Notes: generated from the sequence alone by a model not told the origin. A DNA stretch of 64,000 nt from Bacillus rubiinfantis (GCA_000752035.1 CCFE01000032.1:2501-66500), one strand, 5' to 3'. Counted from the stretch's first letter, positions 45,160-53,964 are shown. Numbers and translations are program-made.

Positions 45160-46071
45160 TTACATTAGGTGTATTAAGTGGAAGACAATACCAACCGCGA
45201 ATAATCCAAGAATCATCACGATTGGAGAGACCTTCTTCTTAAGCAGCCACATGCAAAGGAGCGTGATTAAGAGTCCAGCTAAACCAGGAATTAAGCTGTC
45301 TAAATTGGCTTGTAAAGTAGTTACTTTAACAGGTTCTAAGGAAAGACCGGCCGCCTGCTGTTGTAAAGCAGTTTTAATCCCTTCTGCTCCTGCAGGTAAT
45401 TTATCCCATTCGATATAAGCACCTTTGGAAAGTTCAACTTCGGATACAACCGGCGCAAATTTCACTGATACCCAACGGTTAACTAAGGAACCGAGAATGA
45501 ACATACCGAGAATCGATGCGCCTTTCGTAATATCTTGAAGTAAGCCGCCAGATAAGTCGTCCGTAATTTTAGAACCAGCTTTGTAACCGAATTCTTGCGT
45601 ATACCAAGTGAAGCCCATCCGAATCAGATTCCATAAAACGAAGAAAATAATCGGGCCAAGGATGTTACCAGTCAAAGCTAGAGACGCACCTAACGCACCA
45701 AGGATTGGTCTAACCGTGAACCAGAAAACTGGATCCCCGATACCTGCTAAAGGCCCCATCATACCTACTTTAACCCCTTGAATGGCTGTGTCGTCAACAG
45801 GCGCACCATTTGCACGTTCTTCTTCAAGTGCTAAAGTTACACCAATAATAGGCGAAGCAACATATGGGTGTGTATTAAAAAACTCTAAATGACGTTTAAG
45901 TGCAGAAGAACGATCTTCTTTAGATTTATATAATTTTTTGATTGCGGGAATCATCGTATATGCCCAGCCGCCGTTCTGCATACGTTCATAGTTCCAAGAA
46001 CCTTGAATGAAAGTAGAACGCCACCAAACAGAAATACGATCTTTTTTGGATAGTCTCAATTCATTTGCCAT
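45160..46071 (-). CDS. manZ: PTS mannose-family EIID component
   Basis: A 303-residue EIID membrane protein: an amphipathic N-terminal half with the family stretches SWNYERMQNGGWAYTMIPAIKKLY and GPLAGIGDPVFWFTVRPILGALGASLA, and a C-terminal membrane segment (LIPGLAGLLITLLCMWLLKKK). With EIIC it forms the sugar channel for glucose/mannose uptake. GGAGGGGACCTAAAA precedes ATG, and it follows the EIIC gene by 18 bases. The operon ends with a terminator. Confidence 0.95.
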   Translation of the reverse strand: MANELRLSKKDRISVWWRSTFIQGSWNYERMQNGGWAYTMIPAIKKLYKSKEDRSSALKRHLEFFNTHPYVASPIIGVTLALEEERANGAPVDDTAIQGVKVGMMGPLAGIGDPVFWFTVRPILGALGASLALTGNILGPIIFFVLWNLIRMGFTWYTQEFGYKAGSKITDDLSGGLLQDITKGASILGMFILGSLVNRWVSVKFAPVVSEVELSKGAYIEWDKLPAGAEGIKTALQQQAAGLSLEPVKVTTLQANLDSLIPGLAGLLITLLCMWLLKKKVSPIVMILGLFAVGIVFHLIHLM

Positions 46072-46089
46072 TTTTAGGTCCCCTCCTTC

Positions 46090-46896
46090 TTAGTAACTAT
46101 CAATAATATCGCCTAGTGGATCACCAGTGTTTGAGTTTCCGCCATTACCTGAGCCGCCTTGCTTAGAAAGCGCCAAATAGATGAGGGCAAGAGCCACACC
46201 GATAGCACCTAGACCGATAAGTGTGATTTGTGAAACAGTCGCTAATACGAAACCAATTGCGAAGAATGGCCATACTTCCTTTGTAGCCATCATGTTAATA
46301 ACCATTGCATAACCAACGGCTACAACCATTCCCCCACCGATTGCTAAACCATCTGTCAACCAAATTGGCATAGATGTTAGTAATTCTCTAACTGGGCCTG
46401 CACCAACAGCTACGATTAATGCAGCTGGAATGGCAATACGTAACCCCTGCATGCAGATAGCAACGATTTGCCAAAATTCAACTTTTCTGATGTTTCCTTC
46501 TTGAGCAGCAGCATCCATAAAGTGTACGATTGCTGTTGCAAGTGTACGAACGATGATTGTTAATAAAAGACCAGCAACTGCAAGCGGAACAGCAATCGCA
46601 ATTGCAGAAGCCACACCAGCTTTACCTTGTCCACCTAAAACTAAAATAATTGCAGAAGCAACTGACGCTAACGCAGCATCCGGTGCTACGGCAGCTCCAA
46701 TGTTTGCCCAACCTAAAGCGATTAGTTGAAGAGTACCACCTAAGATTAGACATGGTACCAAGTTTCCTGTAACTAAGCCAATTAACGTACACGCAACGAG
46801 TGGTTGGTGGAATTGGAATTCATCCAAAATCCCTTCCATACCAGCTAAAAATGCGACGATAAAGACTAATATTATTTGAATCACATTCAAATCCAT
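46090..46896 (-). CDS. manY: PTS mannose/sorbose-family EIIC component
   Basis: A 268-residue membrane protein with about eight hydrophobic segments, the sugar-translocating EIIC of the mannose-sorbose family. Family stretches include IIVAFLAGMEGILDEFQFHQPLVACTLIGL at the N-terminus and GGTLQLIALGWANIGAAVAPDAALASVAS. The C-terminal tail is Gly/Asn-rich. It lies between EIIAB and EIID genes with short spacing. CGGAGGATTAATAATC precedes ATG. Confidence 0.95.
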   Translation of the reverse strand: MDLNVIQIILVFIVAFLAGMEGILDEFQFHQPLVACTLIGLVTGNLVPCLILGGTLQLIALGWANIGAAVAPDAALASVASAIILVLGGQGKAGVASAIAIAVPLAVAGLLLTIIVRTLATAIVHFMDAAAQEGNIRKVEFWQIVAICMQGLRIAIPAALIVAVGAGPVRELLTSMPIWLTDGLAIGGGMVVAVGYAMVINMMATKEVWPFFAIGFVLATVSQITLIGLGAIGVALALIYLALSKQGGSGNGGNSNTGDPLGDIIDSY

Positions 46897-46922
46897 GATT
46901 ATTAATCCTCCGTTTCTCTGGA

Positions 46923-47894
46923 TTATTTTTGTTTATTTAATTCCTCTTGGGCTTTTTTGATAATTTCGTTCATGTCACCTTTTGAATCGTTCGGTACTTT
47001 ACGTACATCGAAGTTCAAACCAAGTTCTTTTAACTTTTTAAAAGTGTCGATATCATCTTGGCTAAAGGCCAATACTTTATTCGGTTGAACTTTACCAGGT
47101 GAGTGTGCCATCGAACCAACGTTGATGGTTTTTAATGGAACGCCGCCTTCAACCGCTCTTAGCGCATCTTGCGGGTTTTCGAACAGAAGCAACGCGCGCT
47201 GACCGCCGAAATGTTGATCATCTTTTGCAAGATCAATCATTTTATTAACAGGAACAACATGTGCCTTTACACCTGGAGGAGCAGCCTGTTGGATTAATTT
47301 CTTACGAAGATCATCCTTAGCTACTGCATCAGATACAACGATAATACGTGTAGGCTGTGTCGTTTTTGTCCAAGCAGTTGCTACTTGTCCGTGAAGCAGT
47401 CGTGAGTCGATACGTGCTAACACATATTCAAACTTACCAGGCGCTCCCGCATTTGTCGGCTTAGCAGCAGCCACAGCAGTTGGTGCTGCCGGTTCTAATT
47501 CTTCAGGTTTTACTTTAACCCCTTCTTTAGCTGTACCCAAAATATGCGCAGCAATTTCATGGGCTGTATTCATTGAGAAGCGCGATGCATAAGCTTCAAT
47601 CAACATCGGTAAGTTCATACCAGAAACGATTGCCCATTTGTCTTTGTGTTCTTCAAGCAAGCAGTTAGCTTGGTTGAATGGAGTTCCACCCCAAAGATCA
47701 ACTAAGAATAATACTTCGTCCTGGTTGTCGAAAGAGGCGATAGCTTCTTTCATTTTTGCCTTTACATCTTCAGGTCCTTCACTCGGCATCAATGTAACAG
47801 CTTTTACATTTTCTTGCTCTCCAAAGATCATCGCTCCCGATTGCAAGATACCGCTGGCAAATTCACCGTGACTAGCAATGATAATTCCTACCAT
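46923..47894 (-). CDS. manX: PTS mannose-family EIIAB component
   Basis: A 323-residue cytoplasmic fusion. The EIIA domain (1-130) has the phosphorylated histidine in IIASHGEFASG (His9). An Ala/Pro-rich linker (130-153) connects to EIIB (155-323) with the phosphorylated histidine in RIDSRLLHGQVATAW (His168). It is the first gene of the EIIAB-EIIC-EIID operon, which takes up glucose and mannose in many Firmicutes. The operon has a GlcT-type antiterminator leader and a cre-like site upstream. AGGAGGTAAAAGG precedes ATG. Confidence 0.96.
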   Translation of the reverse strand: MVGIIIASHGEFASGILQSGAMIFGEQENVKAVTLMPSEGPEDVKAKMKEAIASFDNQDEVLFLVDLWGGTPFNQANCLLEEHKDKWAIVSGMNLPMLIEAYASRFSMNTAHEIAAHILGTAKEGVKVKPEELEPAAPTAVAAAKPTNAGAPGKFEYVLARIDSRLLHGQVATAWTKTTQPTRIIVVSDAVAKDDLRKKLIQQAAPPGVKAHVVPVNKMIDLAKDDQHFGGQRALLLFENPQDALRAVEGGVPLKTINVGSMAHSPGKVQPNKVLAFSQDDIDTFKKLKELGLNFDVRKVPNDSKGDMNEIIKKAQEELNKQK

Positions 47895-47982
47895 CCTTTT
47901 ACCTCCTATTATTAGAGTTACAGCTAAATAAATGTGGTCGTAGTATCTCCAAATGATTATTTCAGCTGTATTTTTAGCTCAT

Positions 47983-47996
47983 CTAAAGCGATTACA
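47983..47996 (-). promoter_or_regulatory. Cre-like site before the manXYZ operon
   Basis: TGTAATCGCTTTAG matches 12 of 14 positions of the CcpA consensus TGWAANCGNTNWCA. It sits between the leader terminator and the manX start, where CcpA could block elongation. Moderate match only. Confidence 0.35.
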
Positions 47997-48013
47997 GTTT
48001 CAATAAAAAAACA

Positions 48014-48124
48014 AAAAAGGCATAAGTAAAAAGTCGATTAAATGAAGGTATGGGTATAGATTGCCCCTTAATCTTCATTTCAATCAATACTTTTCACTCA
48101 TGCCTGATCGAATCAGTAACACGT
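48014..48124 (-). promoter_or_regulatory. Second GlcT-type RAT antiterminator overlapping a terminator (manXYZ leader)
   Basis: The minus strand reads ACGTGTTACTGATTCGATCA followed by GGCATGAGTGAAAAGTA, identical over these 37 bases to the ptsG leader. The segment GGCATGAGTGAAAAGT (48089-48104) pairs along 16 bases with ACTTTTTACTTATGCC (48019-48034, two G-T pairs), and TTTTTTG follows. The loop between differs completely from the ptsG copy, while both pairing arms are kept. This compensated drift indicates that the element is functional in front of manXYZ. Confidence 0.88.
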
Positions 48125-48300
48125 AAAAAATAATGGCTATAACTATTTAAATTTATTTTGTAAACGCTGTAAATGAAATGTAAAATAAACAGCTCTGCAT
48201 CAAATACATTCTTTATAATACTTGCTGCATCACTTTAATGAGCTTCCGTTTGAAATTATAGCACACCGAATATTTCTCTTGCAAGAAGAAATTTTTTTCT
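48125..48300 (-). pseudogene. Decayed 3' end of a second glcT
   Basis: The stretch aligns with the last 55 or so codons of glcT (3648-3825): shared blocks include the complements of AATAAACGGCTTCCGCATC-like and TTTAATGAGCTTCC segments, with many changes and indels, and no long open frame. It lies upstream of the second RAT, exactly where glcT lies relative to the ptsG RAT. It may survive because it carries the promoter of the leader. Confidence 0.75.
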
Positions 48301-48408
48301 TATTCCAACATACGATTTCTGATTTCGCCTAACAAGAGCCGTCAGCTACAAACCCAAACATTTTTTATAAAAAACAGCCAAGTTCGAACCTGCCTTTTAT
48401 GTTAATGA

Positions 48409-48780
48409 TTAGTTTTTACCTTTAATCCTTAAGCCCCGTTTGATAACATCAAAGAAACTTAATGATTGCACCATATGACTCGGGTCAACGTATTCACGAA
48501 TGGTTCGCAATACTTTTTTTGGATGTTTGGAGGAAAATGTAAACGTCCCATTCCGCTTGGTTCGGAGAGCATAACGCGGGATCCACTTCCCTTTGAACAT
48601 GACGGATGCAATCACGTAATCAACTTCCTCCCAAGGAATTTGAATAAACTTACGAGCATCACGGTCATTGAAGAATTCAAATCCTTTATCCCCAATCATA
48701 ATTTTTCCATATTCTGCAATTCCTGAATGTGAGGTTGCATCCATAACTAAATCAACTTTTGTATTGATTGATTGGACCAT
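48409..48780 (-). CDS. manO: DUF956 family protein (ManO-like)
   Basis: A 123-residue soluble protein of DUF956 (GDKGFEFFNDRDARKFIQIPWEEVDYVIASVMFKGKWIPRYALRT is the family core, residues 30-75). Genes of this family accompany mannose-type PTS operons in lactic acid bacteria and Bacillales (manO). Here it lies upstream of the RAT and manXYZ on the same strand rather than at the operon end. The exact role is unknown; a regulatory or PTS-accessory function is assumed. The start codon follows an AAAGAAATGGAGTACTATCA region. Confidence 0.85.
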   Translation of the reverse strand: MVQSINTKVDLVMDATSHSGIAEYGKIMIGDKGFEFFNDRDARKFIQIPWEEVDYVIASVMFKGKWIPRYALRTKRNGTFTFSSKHPKKVLRTIREYVDPSHMVQSLSFFDVIKRGLRIKGKN

Positions 48781-48942
48781 TGATAGTACTCCATTTCTTT
48801 CTTTTAATAAAAATTATTATACGCATTTTTTCACTTTATGCAAAAAAACTTGGGATAAACAACTCTTTTTTGTTGTTGGTTAACTTTTTTAATTCCCAGT
48901 TTGGCTCATCAATACTGTACTGGAGGAATGGTTATAAATAAG

Positions 48943-49224
48943 TTAAAGTCTAATTTTAACTTCAGTACCATCCTTTGTTTTCACATCTACCAAGAGAAGT
49001 CCTTTGTGTCTTTTTAGTTCATTGAGGATAGGCTTTAGCATTTCTTTTTCAAGTAATGGAATTGTAAAGTCTTGTTTAACTTCTTTCAAATGCTCCTTGG
49101 TCCATTTATGCAGCTGTTGTTGAAAAGGTTTTGAAGATAGAACAGAAATACCAATGTTTAGAATGACATTTGGGATTGGGATGGTGAACCGAACGTTTTT
49201 TGTTTTCACTTTTATTCGCAGCAT
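48943..49224 (-). CDS. Hypothetical protein of the DUF2089 cluster
   Basis: A 93-residue frame, probably starting at ATG 49224 (MLRIKVKTKNVRF), ten bases after the stop of the upstream gene. It has a central amphipathic stretch (IPIPNVILNIGISVL) and a basic helical part ending in DVKTKDGTEVKIRL. The ending resembles that of the upstream protein (DVKSANGDTVSVIIE), suggesting an old duplication of this module. Function unknown. Confidence 0.6.
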   Translation of the reverse strand: MLRIKVKTKNVRFTIPIPNVILNIGISVLSSKPFQQQLHKWTKEHLKEVKQDFTIPLLEKEMLKPILNELKRHKGLLLVDVKTKDGTEVKIRL

Positions 49225-49234
49225 TGTCAAATCA

Positions 49235-49624
49235 CTACTCAATAATAACAGAAACGGTGTCACCGTTTGCCGATTTAACATCAACAATTTGACCATCTAA
49301 TTCGTTTTCGATCGCATCAATAATAAGATTTATGTCAATGTCTTTTACATATTTTTGTGCTTCAGGTATACTCGCGGCAATGCTGTGGCCAGCCATTAAC
49401 ACTACCTTGACAAGTTTTATAGGCAAATTGACTGTAACGTTATCATTTTCAGATGATACAACACGAATCTTTAATGTTTTCTCTAAATACTTATCCGTTT
49501 TTCTGAGTTGACCGTTACCTGTTTCTTCTTTTTCTTTTAACAGTTGAATCAATTCGGAACCCTTATCAGCATCTATTTTCCCTTCCTGCACCATTGTTAA
49601 AACTTTTACTATTTCATCTTTCAC
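49235..49624 (-). CDS. SHOCT-like domain protein (YvlB-type N-terminus)
   Basis: A 129-residue protein. The first 35 residues (VKVLTMVQEGKIDADKGSELIQLLKEKEE) form the short two-helix 'EGKI...A..LL' module seen in SHOCT/YvlB-like proteins. The rest is a beta-rich domain (LKIRVVSSENDNVTVNLPIKLVKVVL). It lies 12 bases after the DUF2089 gene and precedes a related small gene, so the three form an operon. In Firmicutes such genes are linked to cell-envelope stress, but no function is shown here. Confidence 0.7.
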   Translation of the reverse strand: MKDEIVKVLTMVQEGKIDADKGSELIQLLKEKEETGNGQLRKTDKYLEKTLKIRVVSSENDNVTVNLPIKLVKVVLMAGHSIAASIPEAQKYVKDIDINLIIDAIENELDGQIVDVKSANGDTVSVIIE

Positions 49625-49636
49625 GAAAACTCCTCC

Positions 49637-50002
49637 TTATTCATCTTTTAATAGCTTAATGGCTTCCTCTGGAGTGATCTCCCCATTTTCTAACATGGTG
49701 ACAACCTTTTTCTCATCGACTTCACTCTTTTTCTTCTCTGCATATCCAAGGGATGTAATGATTTCTGAAAGTTTGCCACGAACAGTCGGATAGGAAATCC
49801 CCAGTTCTTTTTCAACTTCTTTGATATTTCCTCTGCATGTTAAAAATACTTCAACGAAATGGAGTTGATCCTTTGATAAGGATGCTAGTTTAGAAAGTTC
49901 AAATTCATTTTCAATTGTTGTGTTGCAATGACTGCAGTGCAGCTTCGTAATCTTCAGTGTTTTACTACAGACAGGACAATTAGTGATTACTTTATAGGCC
50001 AT
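49637..50002 (-). CDS. DUF2089 family zinc-ribbon/HTH protein
   Basis: A 121-residue protein. The N-terminal zinc ribbon has CPVCSKTLKITKLHCSHC (four cysteines, residues 9-26). The middle is a helix-turn-helix like the sigma-70 region 4 fold (LTCRGNIKEVEKELGISYPTVRGKLSEII), and the C-terminus has the SHOCT-like MLENGEITPEEAIKLLKDE, the same module as the next gene product. Probably a transcription regulator of its own operon. ATG 50002 follows AAAGGGATTTCAAA. Confidence 0.85.
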   Translation of the reverse strand: MAYKVITNCPVCSKTLKITKLHCSHCNTTIENEFELSKLASLSKDQLHFVEVFLTCRGNIKEVEKELGISYPTVRGKLSEIITSLGYAEKKKSEVDEKKVVTMLENGEITPEEAIKLLKDE

Positions 50003-50238
50003 TTTGAAATCCCTTTCCATAATTTAAGATGATTATATAGCAAAATTTTGAAAATGTAAATAAAATAAATAAATAATTTTATAATAAATAATTAAAATAA
50101 TTAATATGTAAATTAATATTATTCATTTTCAAAAAAAGGCAAAGTGGTGTTTTGTGCTGGTATGGATTAAAGCAAATATGGACATAGCAATCGTCTTCCG
50201 CTAATAACGATAGTAATAGGATTTCAATGCTGCAATGA

Positions 50239-50288
50239 AAAAAGAGCCTTTTCAAAAGTTAGGACACTAATGAAAAGCCTCTTTTAAA
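50239..50288. terminator. Terminator between the Uma2 gene and the DUF2089 operon
   Basis: AAAAGAGCCTTTTCA and TGAAAAGCCTCTTTT pair around a 16-base loop. Minus-strand transcripts from the Uma2 gene would end here. The remainder of 50003-50322 is AT-rich and shows no gene; it must contain the promoter of the DUF2089 operon. Confidence 0.75.
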
Positions 50289-50322
50289 TTCTTATTATCT
50301 TAGAGGGTGGCTAGACGCCTGC

Positions 50323-50892
50323 TTATTTAAACAATGCCTCAACATCTATTTCGAACCCAATTATGAGGCTTGATTTAATCATGCCTTGTTTTTCATTTTC
50401 AATTAGGCGGTATTGCATGTCTTCCCCTAATGAATACACCATAATATTGTTCAATATGGGGTTGATAATCCAGTATTCTTTAACCTGGAATTTTTGATAT
50501 AGATTGGTTTTAAATATTAAGTCGTGTGACTGATTTGAAGGACTAACAATTTCAATGATCAATTGCGGAACACCTGTATATCTTTGCTCGCTAAAGCCTG
50601 TTTTATCACAAATGATTGATAAGTCAGGTATGATAATCTTTTTTTCGTTACTTTCCTCATCGACTAATTCGATATCATAAGGAGCAGCGAGAACTTCACA
50701 ATCCGTTCCATCTAAAAGTTGAAATAAGAAGGCGGATAATTTCATTGAAATTCTTTGATGCTTCGTATTGGGAGATGGTGACATATAAACAACACCATCA
50801 ATATACTCTAATTGCTGATCTGTTTCTTTTCGTAATTCTTTAAATTCCTCAAAAGTGATATAACGGTCTTTTGGCAGTTTCAGTGAAAACAC
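50323..50892 (-). CDS. Uma2 family (DUF820) putative nuclease-fold protein
   Basis: A 189-residue protein with the PD-(D/E)XK-like Uma2 pattern: YELIDG-like LEYIDGVVYMSPSPNTKHQRIS, then IIPDLSII (Asp), QLIIEIVSPSNQSHDLIFKTNLYQKFQVKEYWIINP (Glu...Lys). Uma2 proteins are very numerous in cyanobacteria and occur singly in Firmicutes; activity and target are unknown. GAAGGTGTTTTCAC precedes the start ATG. It stands alone. Confidence 0.85.
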   Translation of the reverse strand: MFSLKLPKDRYITFEEFKELRKETDQQLEYIDGVVYMSPSPNTKHQRISMKLSAFLFQLLDGTDCEVLAAPYDIELVDEESNEKKIIIPDLSIICDKTGFSEQRYTGVPQLIIEIVSPSNQSHDLIFKTNLYQKFQVKEYWIINPILNNIMVYSLGEDMQYRLIENEKQGMIKSSLIIGFEIDVEALFK

Positions 50893-51151
50893 CTTCTTTC
50901 AAATGCAGTCTTATTCATATTATATGGGAAGGAAGGCCATTAATAAAAGATGAAAGTCACTTGTAATAATCCCCAACAAAAAACCAACAAACATTTTTAA
51001 AATGAACGGAACTCTACTATATTTCTCCCATATGTATTTCATCATAATCTTCGCCTTTGCTTATATTTTTTCATTCAATAACGTAAAAATTAATTATACC
51101 ATTATATCCATAATTGAGGGAAAAGCTGGTCTGTTGCTTTCACATAAATGT
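50893..51151. other. Gap without recognisable gene
   Basis: An AT-rich gap; a 63-codon plus-strand frame (51002-51193) lacks a ribosome site and crosses the terminator of the acyl-CoA operon, so I do not call it a gene. The promoter of the Uma2 gene should lie at its left end. Confidence 0.5.
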
Positions 51152-51179
51152 GAAAAAGGACATGTTATTACAACATGCC
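51152..51179 (-). terminator. Terminator of the acyl-CoA operon
   Basis: GGCATGTT and AACATGTCC pair around GTAAT and are followed by TTTTTC on the minus strand, just after the ligase stop codon. Confidence 0.85.
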
Positions 51180-51200
51180 CAGGTACGAAATAAAATTCCT

Positions 51201-52736
51201 TCAGCGTACAGAGTCGGAGATATTGATTGTTTCTCGAAGCTTATATTTCATCAATTTCCCTGATGCATTTCTTGGCAGTTCATCCTTAAAGATGACTTTC
51301 CTTGGGATTTTATACGGTGATAAATGTTTCCTGCAAAATGCCTCCAATTCTGTACGATCGATGCTCTCCCCTGCTTTTGGCACAATAATAGCAGTTACTA
51401 CTTCTCCCCATTCAGAGTCTGGAGTCCCGATGATGGCAGCATCCTGTATGAGAGGATGTGTAGATAAAACGTTCTCTACCTCAACCGAATAGACGTTTTC
51501 TCCGCCTGTGATTATCATGTCTTTACTTCTGTCGACAATATAGACATATCCATCCTCATCTTTTAACCCTAAATCGCCCGTGTACAGCCATCCATCCCGA
51601 ATCGTTTCAGCTGTTTCCTTCGGTTTTTTATAATACTCTTTCATAATCGTGCAGCCTCTTAAAATAAGCTCCCCAACCTCACCAGGCTTTGTTTCCTTCC
51701 CTTCAGGGGTAACCAGTTTCGCTTCCGTAAACAACAGACCTTTTTTCCCGGCTGAGCCGACTTTTTCTTTATGTTCTTCCGGTGTTAAATAAATACCGGA
51801 GGGGCCCCCCTCTGTTAAACCACATAAACTATAGAAATTGTCCGATTTAAAAAATCTCATACATTCTTTCACTTGTTCTCCGGACATTGGAGCAGCACCA
51901 TAAGAAAAACGCTTAATGGAAGATACATCATATTGATCTTTATCAGGGTACTGAAGCAAAAACTTATACATCGTTGGTACAGCAAAGAAATTAGTAATTT
52001 TATATTTTTCAATATCTCTGAAAATATTAGCAGGATTAAATTCACGGTGAATGACGGAGGTAGCACCTAAGAAAAAGCTGTTTGTTAGACAAATGATCAA
52101 TTGTGCCGCATGAAACAGCGGTGCAATATGGATGAATCTTTCCTCTGAATGGTAGCCTAGTGTCGCCATTATGCCTACAGTGATGTCTCCTACACGTTGA
52201 TGATCAAAAACGGCACCTTTTGGATTTCCCGTCGTTCCTGATGTATATAAAATATGGACATCGTCATAGTCGTTTAGCTCAATTCCTGGCTCCGCGTCGT
52301 TTTCGGAAAGTACACTTTCGATTGATAGATTTCCAATGATGGTTGGTTTTTCAACAGTAATCACTTGACGGACATGTGGTATGGTACTCTTCGCTTCATT
52401 AATAAGTCCTTCATACACTTGGTCACAAATGACAAGGACACTGTCAGATTGGTCTAAAATATAGCTTACTTCTCTTTCAACCAATCGAAAGTTCATAGGT
52501 ACTACCACTGCGCCAATTTTGAGACAGGCATAATAAGAAATGGCAAAGGAATCTGAGTTTGTCAACATGAAGGCAACCTTTTCTCCCTTTTTCACTCCCA
52601 GATTAATTAGACCGTTCGCAAAACGGTTCACCTGTTTATTAAATTCACTATAGGTAAACGAACGATCTTCAAAAATAATTGCTGTTTTCTCTGGCTGTCT
52701 TGCGGTGTTTCTAACTAAAGCCTCTACAATATTCAT
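51201..52736 (-). CDS. Acyl-CoA synthetase (AMP-forming)
   Basis: A 511-residue ANL-superfamily ligase activating a carboxylic acid to its CoA thioester. P-loop motif ILYTSGTTGNPKGA (about residues 162-175), SLCGLTEGGP (A5 region), YTGDLGLKDEDGYVYIVDRSKDMIITGGENVYSVEVE (A7-A8 hinge) and the C-terminal catalytic Lys in PRNASGKLMK. It is the last gene of the acyl-CoA operon and probably primes the pathway. Chain-length specificity cannot be read; short or branched acids are as likely as long-chain fatty acids. Confidence 0.92.
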   Translation of the reverse strand: MNIVEALVRNTARQPEKTAIIFEDRSFTYSEFNKQVNRFANGLINLGVKKGEKVAFMLTNSDSFAISYYACLKIGAVVVPMNFRLVEREVSYILDQSDSVLVICDQVYEGLINEAKSTIPHVRQVITVEKPTIIGNLSIESVLSENDAEPGIELNDYDDVHILYTSGTTGNPKGAVFDHQRVGDITVGIMATLGYHSEERFIHIAPLFHAAQLIICLTNSFFLGATSVIHREFNPANIFRDIEKYKITNFFAVPTMYKFLLQYPDKDQYDVSSIKRFSYGAAPMSGEQVKECMRFFKSDNFYSLCGLTEGGPSGIYLTPEEHKEKVGSAGKKGLLFTEAKLVTPEGKETKPGEVGELILRGCTIMKEYYKKPKETAETIRDGWLYTGDLGLKDEDGYVYIVDRSKDMIITGGENVYSVEVENVLSTHPLIQDAAIIGTPDSEWGEVVTAIIVPKAGESIDRTELEAFCRKHLSPYKIPRKVIFKDELPRNASGKLMKYKLRETINISDSVR

Positions 52737-52766
52737 CCATTCACGCCTCCAATACCAACCATTTTC

Positions 52767-53942
52767 TTAAGCTTTCTGATATAAAGTAACCACACAAGCC
52801 CCGCCTAGACCTAAATTATGTTGAAGTGCTGTTTTTGCGCCCTCCACCTGCCGATGGCCGGCTTTCCCTTGCAAATGCCAAACTAACTCCGTACATTGAG
52901 CTAATCCCGTTGCTCCCAGTGGATGACCTTTTGACATTAAACCGCCTGATGGATTGATGACATATTTTCCGCCATACGTATTTTCCTGGTCATTAATAAA
53001 CTTCTCCGCTTCCCCTTCACCACAAAGCCCTAAACCTTCATACGTAATCACCTCGTTAGGAGTAAAGCAATCGTGAAGCTCGACGACATCCACATCCTCT
53101 GGTCCAATGCCGGCCTTTTCATAAACTTGCTGCGCTGCACGGACAGTCATGGAACGACCAACTAAATGAAGATTATCTGCATAGGTTTCAGGGGTATCCG
53201 TTGTCATCGATTGAGCAAGGATTTTTACCGTATGGCTGATATTGTGTTTTTGAACAAATCGGTCTGAACAGACGATAACCGCAGCAGCTCCACAGGTTGG
53301 CGGACATGCCATAAAGCGAGTAAGCCCTGGGTAGATCACAGGTGAGTTCATGACTTCTTCTAATTGAAGCTTTTTCGTAAACAGTGAATATGGATTGTTG
53401 ATCGCGTGATTCCTTGATTTCACCGCTACTTTCCCAAAAATATCAGGATTGGCATCATATTTTTTCAAATACTCTAAACCAGCAGCCCCGAAAACCTTTA
53501 AGGCGACCGGTCCCTCCGGCAGGTCAGGATTTAATTGATCAAAGCGATTGTAGATCCATTGAAATGGTGACGTCCGGTCATTCCAATTTTCCCCTAAGGC
53601 CCCCGGCTGCATTTCTTCAAATCCAAAAGCGAGGGCACAGTCAACCGCCCCAGATTCGACGGCCTGCCGGGCCATGTAAAGAGCAGTAGAACCCGAAGAG
53701 CAATTATTATTCACATTAATAATCGGAATACCAGTCATACCTACTTGATATAGCGCAGTTTGACCGCTGGTACTGTCGCCATATACATAGCTTGCATAGG
53801 CTTGCTCGACATCAGATAGTTCAATTCCTGCATCTTGTAAAGCACCGGTAATTGCCTTTGAAGCCATTATTTCATAGGGATCATTTTTTCCCGGTTTCCC
53901 AAACTTCACCATATTAACACCGATTACATTTGTTTGAGTCAT
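52767..53942 (-). CDS. Thiolase family protein (SCP2-type acetyl-CoA acyltransferase)
   Basis: A 391-residue thiolase of the SCP-x/lipid-transfer branch. The nucleophilic Cys is in NVNNNCSSGSTAL (about residue 82), with HDCFTPNEVITYEGLGLC (His region) and NPSGGLMSKGHPLGATGLAQ near the C-terminus. It catalyses the thiolytic last step of beta-oxidation, often with branched or steroid-like acyl groups in this branch. It lies 22 bases downstream of the SDR gene in one operon. GGGGAGGAATTGAA precedes ATG. Confidence 0.9.
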   Translation of the reverse strand: MTQTNVIGVNMVKFGKPGKNDPYEIMASKAITGALQDAGIELSDVEQAYASYVYGDSTSGQTALYQVGMTGIPIINVNNNCSSGSTALYMARQAVESGAVDCALAFGFEEMQPGALGENWNDRTSPFQWIYNRFDQLNPDLPEGPVALKVFGAAGLEYLKKYDANPDIFGKVAVKSRNHAINNPYSLFTKKLQLEEVMNSPVIYPGLTRFMACPPTCGAAAVIVCSDRFVQKHNISHTVKILAQSMTTDTPETYADNLHLVGRSMTVRAAQQVYEKAGIGPEDVDVVELHDCFTPNEVITYEGLGLCGEGEAEKFINDQENTYGGKYVINPSGGLMSKGHPLGATGLAQCTELVWHLQGKAGHRQVEGAKTALQHNLGLGGACVVTLYQKA

Positions 53943-53964
53943 TTCAATTCCTCCCCTTTTACCT

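Noticed and set aside
51002..51193. 63-codon plus-strand frame with a hydrophobic start
   Set aside because: No ribosome site, and it runs across the terminator of the acyl-CoA operon.
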